From: Euclidia mi
Lineage: Eukaryota; Arthropoda; Insecta; Lepidoptera; Erebidae
Reading direction: 5' to 3'
Length of the DNA stretch: 64,000 nt
Assembly (NCBI GenBank): GCA_944739405.2
Contig: OX123185.2
Location: 2,787,840 to 2,851,839, forward strand
Shown here: positions 55,855-64,000 of the stretch, piece after piece
How the letters are laid out: each line of letters opens with the position of its first letter
Position numbering within the stretch: the first letter of the stretch is position 1
Notes under the pieces: model-generated
Database searches by the model: none
What the model was told of the DNA's origin: nothing
What the model saw: the letters and a program-made list of their open reading frames with translations, nothing else
Translations under genes and position numbers: made by a program

Positions 55855-57925
55855 ACATAGACTCACGCCTGTTTCCCGGAGGGGTAGGCAGAGTCTACGG
55901 AGCGCCATTTGCAACGATCTTGACACATCTCTCTTGCTTCATTCACTCCCATCAGATTCCTCATGCATGCTCTTCTGTTCAGGGTGCTTCTAACCTGTCC
56001 TGTTTTTAGGATGTCTCCAATCTGGTCAGAGAACGTCCGCCTAGGTCTTCCCCTTCGTCCTGTCCCTTCCACACTTGCCTTATATATCTGCTTGGTCAGT
56101 CTTTCGTCATCCATCCTCTCCACGTGTCCAAACCATCTTAGCATACCTTTCTCGATGCTTGTCACTACATCTTCTTTTACCCCACAACACTCTCTTATCA
56201 CACAATTCTTTACTCTGTCAGTCAAAGAAACACCACACATACTTCGCAGTGCTCTCATTTCTACAGCATTTATTCTACTTTCATGACTCTTCTGCCATAC
56301 CCAACTATCACTACCATACATAAGAGTAGGTACTAACACCCCTCTATGGACAGCCAAACGTGCCTTTTTGGACACGTTTTGGCTATTCATAAACGCCTTC
56401 AGAGCTCCATTCACTCTATTACCTGCATTAACTCTTCTTTCAATATCTTCTACATTCTTACCATCTCTTGTAAACAGCGTACCTAAATATACAAACTCAT
56501 TCACTTGCTCCACTCGCTGTCCATCGATCATAACATTACAAGCCGTAACGCATTCCTCCTTTTCAAAAACCATAACTTTCGTTTTACTTACATTTACTTT
56601 CATTCCTTTCCTCTCTAACGCACCATGCATGATTGTTACCATCTCCTGCAACTCCTCCGCTGAAGACGCAAGTATAACCTGATCATCAGCATAAAGGAGG
56701 CATTTGACAAGTAACTCATTCATCCTTAATCCACAGTCACTATTTTTCAAATCTTGCAAACAACTGTCCATGAAGAGGTTGAACAGCCACGGCGACGCTA
56801 CACATCCCTGTCTACCACCTGTTTCGATGATAAACCAATCCGTGTACGACCCATTTATCCTCACACAAGCTCTAGAATATCTTCTCTCTAGAAAATCTTC
56901 ATAAAGGGATTTCAGAGCTCGTATGAGGCTGCTGTTCACCCCATACATCGACAGTACCGACCACATTTCATTCCTCACCACTTTATCGTAAGCCTTTTCC
57001 AAATCCACGAATGCGCAATAGACCTTTTGACCTTTGGCCAAGAATTTTTCGGCTACTGACTTGATCCGTGCACCCCATACCCTTTCGGAATCCTGCTTGT
57101 ACATCCCGTATTTTCTTATCGGTTACTTCCATAACTCTTTCAATCAGTACCTTCGCATACAATTTGCCAACAATGCTGAGAAGACTAATGCCTCTATAGT
57201 TCTTGCAGTCTTGTTGCGAGCCTTTTTCCCTTATAAAGAGGCACAACCACCGCTGTGGTCCAGTCATCAGGTACTCGGCCGGTGCTCCAGCACAAGTTAA
57301 ATAAGCGCTGCAGCTGACCAACTATGATGCCCTGTCCAGCCTTCAGCATTTCAACTGTAATCCTATCATATCCTGCAGCCTAACCTAATTTCATACTTCC
57401 CAACGCCTTCACAATCTCATCCACACCAATATCGCTTTCATCATTGCTATTATTATCATTAATTTCGTTGATCGATGTCTCTATCGCCGTTCTTTCAAGT
57501 AGACCTTCAAAATACTCCTTCCATCTCTTCAGCACGCATGATTCACCATTCAGTATCTTTCCATTCTTGTCTCTGATTGACGTGTATTCTGAGGATTGAG
57601 TTCTTCCTCGAACTGCACGAACGGATTTCCAGAAAAACTTAATGTTTCTCCGGAAATCTTCAGATAGTCTGCTATCAAACTCATCTTTCTTTTCCTCTTT
57701 TTTCCTTTTAACAATTTCTTTCACAATTCTTTATGACCTAACAAACTCCTTTCTTGCTTCATCTATGTCATCACTCGTTGCCTTTCCTATTCTTTCATTT
57801 GCTCTGGCATCCAACCAATCTAACCAAGCGTTCTTCTTCTCTGACACTGCTGATTGTACATCCTTGTCCCACCATTTATTCTTAACCTTTCGTATTTTCC
57901 GTCTCTTGATCACACCATACTATCT
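55855..57925 (-). pseudogene. 5'-truncated LINE with hairpin tail: probable SINE partner
   Basis: Pieces in order: 57913-57731 and 57724-57380 (pre-RT region, EFDSRLSEDFRRNIKFFWKS), 57321-56983 (CKNYRGISLLSIVGKLYAKV), then a long open frame 57104-55863 with YCAFVDLEKAYDKV, GGRQGCVASPWLFNLFMD, CLLYADDQVILAS, FVYLGTLFTRDG and a C-terminus ending in SAYPSGKQA. Two in-frame stops (near 57731 and 57380) and a shift near 57060 break it. Its 3' end, GCCTACCCCTCCGGGAAACA followed by GGCGTGAGTC and TATG repeats, closely resembles the SINE tails. No endonuclease is left. Confidence 0.85.
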
Positions 57926-58516
57926 CTTTTTAATAAGTATATACAGGATTCGAACTTCAAAAGTGTTGAACATATAAAACGTATTTTAATCCAAAGTACC
58001 TAAATTAAGAAAATTTTCCCTATTTGTTGACTGGGGAAACGAAGAAGATATAAGATTTTATTGGACACAGTATGGATCAAGTTTTTTTATTTATTTGCAA
58101 TGTTCGTCGTAATGAATCATTATTTTGTACTTATTTGTCACTGAGCTTTTTCTAAACAGCTGTGAAGATGTTTGTGAAAGCAATTGTGTGAGTCCAATGA
58201 GTGCAATTTTAATTTAATGTAAGATAACTCACACATGCTTATATTTGGGGGTGGCTTTGCCCAGCAGTGGGACAGCGTAGGCTATAAAAAAAGTCACACA
58301 CGGTTATTTGATCCTAAGGTATGCAGAGCTGCAACCAGGTTACTGATAAGTAAGTTAATATAATGTATTCCTAAAAACATACACATAACAGATAAATTAG
58401 AGCAGCATCCGACGCAGAATAAATAATACGCTATGCACTGGACCACGGAGGCAGTCAACAGACAAAGAGTTGTCTTGAATGGAAATCCAACCCACGTTCG
58501 CCAAATTACGGACATT
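57926..58516. other. AT-rich sequence with repeat scraps
   Basis: A partial RTE-like tail (CCCAGCAGTGGGACAGCG) lies at 58245-58290, and a SINE family 1 head fragment (minus strand, GACTGCCTCCGTGGTCCAG) at 58438-58458. No gene. Confidence 0.45.
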
Positions 58517-58644
58517 CCCAATATTCTATTTATTGATGGAATTGGCTCCTAGAGATACAATAATATGTTTGAAATATTTTGTATAGAGGTAATGTCAAAT
58601 ATCTATCTTTAGGAGCCAAATCTATCGACGGATACAATATTGGG
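58517..58644. mobile_element. Small hairpin MITE
   Basis: About 43-bp arms (CCCAATATTCTATTTATTG... and ...GGATACAATATTGGG) are reverse complements at most positions, with TTGGCTCCT/AGGAGCCAA inside, around a 40-bp AT-rich loop. No coding capacity. The target duplication is not evident. Confidence 0.65.
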
Positions 58645-59202
58645 AGCGGTCATTAGCAGTCAGGGTCAGTAACCTCTAGAGCAATCAGGCCAGTCAATTT
58701 ATAATTATATACACCACTATTTTTTAATTAGTACAAAAACTTTAAGGACAGATTAGCAAATATATTATTATCATATATGTGACGTAAGAATTTCATAATA
58801 TCAATAAAGAGCAAATTTATTATCATTTGTTTATTGTAGAAAATCTCACTTAAATCATAGTCATATTTTACAATCCATTCACTAATTCATTGATAATATT
58901 CCATCCTGCTCATTCGCATTCTCTCTGTCGCATTTATGATGTAGCCATAGAAAATAAAATGAAGGAAAATAATAAATGTGGGTAGTCATTTTTTAATTTT
59001 GTTAATTCTACCCTCTCCTTCATACTTCATTCGGGCTTAGGACCGGTAAAATTTATCGTTTAACAAGTAATTAAATACGGAGGTATGTAATTAGAAAGCA
59101 AACAAATATCAAAATAAAAGAAGGTGTTCTAGACTAAAAGAAAAGAGTAATTTTGGCGTATTTATGAAGTTAGAATCATCTGCTATTTACAAATTATTTT
59201 AT
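58645..59202. other. AT-rich sequence, nothing recognised
   Basis: No gene, exon or repeat supported. Confidence 0.4.
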
Positions 59203-59295
59203 CATCATCATGTCAGCCTAGAGACGTCCACTGTTGGACATAGGCCTTCTTCAAGGTGTGTGGAGAACACAGACCGATTTTGAGCCGCTCGTATC
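59203..59295 (-). repeat. RTE-type LINE 3' tail
   Basis: On the minus strand it reads GAAGGCCTATGTCCAACAGT, then GGACGTCTCTAGGCTGAC, then ATGATGATGATAA. A truncated copy of the family seen at 27155. Open frames crossing it are incidental. Confidence 0.65.
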
Positions 59296-60521
59296 AAATT
59301 ATTATTTACTTAAGTACGTATTATTTACTAAACTTACAAGTATTTCCATTGTCCTTCGAAATGTCCACCAGTCCACCACCGTTGTCAAAAGCATCCAATA
59401 TGCACTGTTTTCATTGTTTGACACTGACCCGGTCACTTTTGTACACTCACAATACGATGTCCATGGGTACACAGCTGCATTCGCGATTTCTCCACTCAAA
59501 AATTACGCACGAAGCATAGCTACATACTCCCGTGATATGAACTGATATGATAGGCCATCGCGTCGGGCAAACGTAGACAAACAATTAACTTTTGCAACGA
59601 AATTAGATACGCTCACTTTAGCTAACAATTTAGTACTGTTTGTCGCATCGTCGGGGCGTGGCGCAGGCGCAGAGGGGCAGGGGGGGTTAATTTATCAATG
59701 GTTAATTATACTATGATAGTACACGGGTCGGTCATAGTATTAGTATTGCATTTACCAATTATCACGTATTTTTGTGGACAGTTTTGAGACAGTTTTGAGA
59801 CTTAGTGTTTTTATTTTTCAACTACATAAATATGATCAGTTAAAGATACTTAGTGCCCTGTTAAATTTTTTGTACTAATTAAAAAATAGTGGTGTATATT
59901 ATCACATCTGAACGTTTTGTGAAAACAGTTCTGTTTAGAGTCCGGGCTAAAATTGGGTAGGTAGGTTTTACAGAGATCAGTGCAAGCGATTAATTCATCC
60001 AGTCTTAGCCCAGGGCAAAGGTCTAACATATGGACCAAGTTTCTTGGCGCTAAGAATTAATTAATGTACAATTACCTGAGATTTTGATTGGGTCGGTCCT
60101 GCAACTAAGTTAGACTAACTAGCACACGACTAAATTGGCCAATATAGTGAATGTTATATCTCAGTACTTAGCTATCAGGCAGCAAACGCGTCTTCAACAC
60201 GAGGAACGTGGTACACACAGGACACAGGATTTACAAATCAGTTTTATAAAAGTCAATGTTCAATATGTCACAAATTTATCACAAACTTTGCCGGAAGTCA
60301 AAAGCGGCAATTATAAGTATTTATAAGTTAATTCAATTCGCGAATGCTTTTCAAAAGGCGATATCTTACCAGACGACAACGTGGTAATTTTTCAAGGCAA
60401 GAAGGCAGGAAGTTGACAGTTCAGTGTGACCATACTCAAAATTTACAATAGACTAAACTAAACGTTACTAAATCGATATAATCGTCTTGACTTATCACAA
60501 ATAATATTTCTATTTCAAACA
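59296..60521 (-). other. Flank and probable 3' LTR of the second BEL/Pao element
   Basis: The element's 3' LTR should end on the plus strand at TTTCAAACA (60521), beside a minus-strand GGGGCGGGTGG purine tract. Its other boundary cannot be set, because the matching LTR lies beyond 64000. No gene seen. Confidence 0.4.
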
Positions 60522-60552
60522 TCCACCCGCCCCGGACCGGCCTACCGGTCCG

Positions 60553-61932
60553 CTAATCGGTTGGTAGACGTGACAATGTTGCAACCGCTCTCCTCAGAAT
60601 CGAACCGTCCACCAAGACCTCAGCAAATCGGGGAACTCCATCAGCCCCAGTTACCAAACGAAGAATGCGCCTCCTACGCCATCTGAGTGGCGGAAGGTTA
60701 GCCTCCTTGATCAAAACGAGGTCACCAATCTTGGGTGGATCGCTCTTGTCGGTCCACTTAACGCGTTGCTGGAGTATGTGCAAATATTCCAAATTCCAGC
60801 GTTTCCAAAAGCTCTGAGTAATCTGGCGTACCAATTCAAAACGCGAGAGACGACCAGGTCTCGTATCAATATAAGGGTACTCAGGCAAGGCAACCAATCA
60901 AAAAATGGCCCGGCGTAAGGGCCTCCAAATCATTCGTGTGGACAATTTGGTGTGGAAAGCAACCAATTTATCCCACGTCGGGCAAGCCTATTGCCTATAT
61001 CAGCCTTGTTGGTTTCAAGGAAATTAACAACATCATTCAAATAATTATACGTGCCCTTGAAGTTAGTGCCGCAGTCAGAACGGATCAAGGAAGGCAGCCC
61101 TCTGCGGGATACAAATCTGTCAAATGTGGCTACAAACGCCTCGGTCGTAAGCGAGGAGACCAGTTCTAAGTGTACGGCCTTTGTGGAAAGACAAACAAAA
61201 ACACACAAGTAGGCCTTGACAGTCTTGCTGTTTCGAAGTGTCGACGTTTTCACCAAAAAGGGACCTGCGAAGTCCGGTGCCAACACCGTCAAATAACTTG
61301 CTCTCAGTTATGCGATCTGCCGGTAAGTCTCCCATCAAGGGCTGCATGGTAGAAGCCTTGAGCTTATAGCAAGGGATGCAGCGAAAGACTACACTCCGAA
61401 TTATTCTTCGGACAGACAAGATCCAAAACTCGCGTTGCAAAATAGCCAACAGGGCATTACAACCAGCATGCGAATTTTTAAGGTGACGGTCAGTTACCAA
61501 CAAGCGTACCAAATGACCGTCTTTAGGTAACAACAGGGGGTGACGTGCCCCGTAAAGGAGGTTGGCGTTCTTGAGACGCCCTCCAACGCGCAAGAGACCC
61601 GTATCGTCCAAAAAGGGGTTCAATTTAGAGACAGCTCCCGACAATTTCGATCTCCCTGATTTAAGGATAGCAATCTCCTTCTCAAAATGCGCCAATTGCA
61701 CAGAACGAACCCAAAAGGTGAGGGATTCCTGTCGTTCCTGTGGTGAGAGAAACGGTGTCAGTCGTTTCTGTTGTGGGTGCCTAAAGTTGAAAACAAAACG
61801 CTTTATCCAAGCAGTAACACCTAACAACTTTTCAAGGGAGCTGTAACGATTCAACAAAAAATCGGGGTCGAAGGCGCATTCTACCTTCTCAAGAGAAAGT
61901 GTTCGTACACCCAGCAAATTAGAAGTATTCAA
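60553..61932 (-). pseudogene. Second BEL/Pao integrase, internally deleted
   Basis: 61932-61120 gives the zinc-binding region (HAGCNALLAILQREFWILSV, CIPCYKLKAS). After a one-base shift near 61285 the frame 61292-60930 has DFAGPFLVKTS and IRSDCGTNFKG (first two catalytic Asp). The sequence then runs NWLLSTPNCPH directly into TNDLEALTPGHFL, so roughly 80-90 residues including the expected FGGxWE catalytic Glu are missing near 60940. 60897-60553 is the C-terminal FWKRWNLEYLHILQ domain. It cannot be catalytically active. Confidence 0.85.
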
Positions 61933-61962
61933 AACTGGCGTTCGAGGCCAATCAATTTCTGG

Positions 61963-63491
61963 TCAACTCAACCATTCTGGACCCCACCACAGCGAATGAC
62001 CTATCAAACTACGCGACAAGCATCCGCGCGAGGCACAATCAGCGGGGTTGAGCTCACCGGGCACGTGTCGCCAAACAAGCTTGACTTCAGATTTCTGTAT
62101 TTGGAAAACGCGATTAGCGACAAATACCACCAAGGTGTGGACAGAAGCCTTCAACCAACAGAGAACAATTTGGCTGTCTGTCCAGGCGTCGCGTAGGTCC
62201 CATTAATACAAATGCTTTTACCCAAAGTACTAGACACGTGGGTCAATAAGCGTACAAGTAGTGCTGCTCCCGAGAGCTCCAATTTCGGAATGGTCAGAGA
62301 TGTCCGAAGGGGTGCAACCTTGCTCTTCGCCATGATCAGGGAAACCCTCACCTGACCTGAGGCACTGACTGTGCGCAAGTACACCACGGCCGCGTGACCA
62401 TGTTCCGAGGCATCGCAAAACCCGTGAAGGGTTGCCTTGTACTTCCCGGGAGGAAGGATGGGACGAAGCAAGGAGATTTCGTTGACGGCAGGAAGTGAGG
62501 ATACAAAAGAGGTCCATTCCTCAACAAGAGTACCGCGTAGAGGTTCGTCCCAGGTCAATCTTGCTGTCCAAAGCTTTTGCAAGAAGCAATTTGCCCAAAA
62601 TATGACAGGACAAATCCAACCGTTTGGATCAAAGGTTCTGGCGACAGTAGACAACACGAAACGTTTAGTCCAAGAACAAGGCAATTTCAAGTCTACATTA
62701 TACGTAAAGATGTCTTGGACTGGTCTGTACTGGACGCCGAGAACAGCCATCATGGCGGGGTTGTCAACAATCTCAAACAAATGTGGATCCTGCTGATGAT
62801 CCTCGGATAAGTCTTCCAAAAGCGCTGGTGAGTTGGAAATCCATTTGCGCAACTCATAACCAGCGGAGGCCAAAATACCTATCAATTCGTCCCGCAGGAG
62901 GATCGCCTCGTCCGCTGTGGAGGCGCCTGAGCAAATGTCATCGACGTAAATATCGTCTTTCAAGATGGCGGAGGCTCGTGGGAAACGTAAGCCTTCTCGG
63001 TCTGCGAGCTCCCAAAGAGAACGTATTGCCAAATAGGGGCTCGACCTTAAACCGTACGTATTGGTATTGAGCTCGTAGACGACCATGGGATCACGAGGAG
63101 ACTCTCTCCAAAGGATCAGCTGGAAGCGACTGTCATCAGGGTGGATAATCGTCTGCCTGAACATCATTTTTATATCGGCCACAAAGACTACCTGATGTCG
63201 TCGGAAGCTGGTGATGACGTCACAAAGGTCCTTGACCAACTTGGGACCAGAATGCAAGCACTGGTTCAAGGATACGCCCGTAGAAGTCTGCGCAGAACCA
63301 TCAAATACTGTGCGCAGCTTGCCAGTCGATGGCTTCAATACGGCATGATGCGGGAGAAAGTAGTGCTCCACCGAACGCCAATCCAAATTTGACACAGACA
63401 TGTGTCCCAATTGTTCATATTCTCTCATGAACTCAATGTACTTCTGTCTGAGCTCCAGATCACGACCCATGCGACGCTCCATAGCCAACAA
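61963..63491 (-). pseudogene. Second BEL/Pao reverse transcriptase and RNase H
   Basis: The frame 63491-62151 is open for 446 codons: KLRTVFDGSAQTSTGVSLNQ, VFVADIKMMFRQTI, catalytic YVDDICSG, and RNase H start LHGFCDASEHGHAAVVYLRT. Near 62195 a one-base shift moves into 62154-61963 with RHVPGELNPADCASRGCLS, the RNase H end. The TGA at 61963-61965 is a stop in the same frame as the integrase part. RT itself looks undamaged. Confidence 0.85.
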
Positions 63492-63620
63492 TCTCTTTTC
63501 GGCTAAAGGTCGTGACTCACCAAGCGGAGGCCGAACAGACAGAAAGGGTAGCCTCGTAATGATCCGACCAGAACGGAGTCGACCAGTGTTGTTCTGGAAG
63601 AACAGCTCGCACTCCTCATG

Positions 63621-64000
63621 TTATGGATTCAAACGGGCAGCTTGAGGGGGCTCCTCTACTTCCCAAAACCTCTGAACCGCATCAGAGAGAGCAGAGCCTA
63701 CAGCCAACAAATTATCAAGTTCAGGTGGAGGGGGGTCCCTAGGTACAGGTCCCATCAAAGCAAATCCAAATATGGTCGGGATGGCAGTCAAACCATTTGG
63801 CACCAAGACCCGTTTCCCACCAATCAAAATTCCACCGAGGACATCAGAGCCAATCAACAAGTCGATTTGTCCCGGTGTGTCTACTTTGGGGTCTGCCAGT
63901 TCCAATCCCGATGTCAAATTCACCACAGCAGCGGGTAGCTGTTTCTGTGGGTGCATACCCAAAATATTCTTCAGCACAATAGCCGAGGTTCTAATCCTCG
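63621..64000 (-). pseudogene. Second BEL/Pao protease-RT linker (partial)
   Basis: Reads VDTPGQIDLLIGSDVLGGIL, then IPTIFGFALMGPVP, the region between retropepsin and RT in BEL elements (compare ADIDVLIGAAIF in the first element). TAA at 63621-63623 separates it from RT in the same frame. Runs off the window end. Confidence 0.8.

Larger units (their letters stand above)
60522..64000 (-). mobile_element. Second BEL/Pao LTR element, decayed, continues past window
   Basis: Contains integrase, RNase H, RT and the end of protease on the minus strand, in the BEL order seen at 28207-34970 but with low similarity to it (YVDD against YMDD, for example). It carries several stops, frameshifts and an internal integrase deletion. 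Gag and the 5' LTR are outside. Confidence 0.88.

Noticed and set aside
59234..59545. 103-codon open frame, plus strand
   Set aside because: It begins inside an RTE LINE tail on the other strand and has no domain features.

Overview
This is an AT-rich insect nuclear genomic window, almost certainly from a moth or butterfly. The evidence is the mix of BEL/Pao and Gypsy LTR elements, RTE- and CR1/Jockey-type LINEs, tRNA-derived SINEs with a GGGG-loop hairpin tail, and several short repeats that I recognise as common in Lepidoptera. There is no bacterial or organellar content, no genuine tRNA or rRNA gene and no CRISPR array.

Host gene. Four short exons on the minus strand join in perfect phase with canonical GT/AG splice sites: 46562-46679, 20893-21059, 15549-15620 and 15170-15237 (stop at 15170-15172). 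They encode the C-terminal part of an immunoglobulin-superfamily protein. Two cysteines about 54 residues apart sit in an Ig-like domain, followed by a Ser/Thr/Pro-rich linker and a hydrophobic C-terminus that looks like a GPI-anchor signal. The introns are about 25.5 kb, 5.3 kb and 0.3 kb, and most of the window's transposons lie inside them. The 5' exons lie upstream, beyond what I could find, probably past 64000.

Layout. 1-3279: Gypsy-type LTR element (minus) whose one long ORF fuses gag directly to integrase, with protease, RT and RNase H missing. 3.3-11.8 kb: repeats, a MITE, a SINE, LINE tails and a YqaJ-type exonuclease relic (about 9.18-10.08 kb). 11858-14518: TIR-bounded element with a TA target duplication, containing a truncated RTE LINE and a SINE fragment. 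15.2-21.1 kb: last three host exons, a 5'-inverted SINE, a large palindrome, a SINE and a minus-strand LINE. 21.3-26.3 kb: nearly complete two-ORF LINE (plus). 27.2-27.8 kb: poly-A retrocopy with a PD-(D/E)XK-like fragment. 28207-34970: complete BEL/Pao element (minus) with TTGAC target duplications. 35-46.5 kb: intron with old repeats, a SINE flanked by unusually long direct repeats, and a THAP-domain relic. 47.1-51.05 kb: nearly intact two-ORF LINE (plus). 51.2-59.3 kb: a SINE, an RTE LINE (minus), a short LINE 3' fragment facing a longer copy of the same family, and a hairpin MITE. About 60.5-64.0 kb: a second, decayed BEL/Pao element (minus) running off the window end.

The elements interact. 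Two SINE families with different tRNA-like heads share one 3' domain, whose terminal hairpin matches the tail of the LINE at 55.9-57.9 kb. That LINE is therefore the likely source of the reverse transcriptase that moved them.
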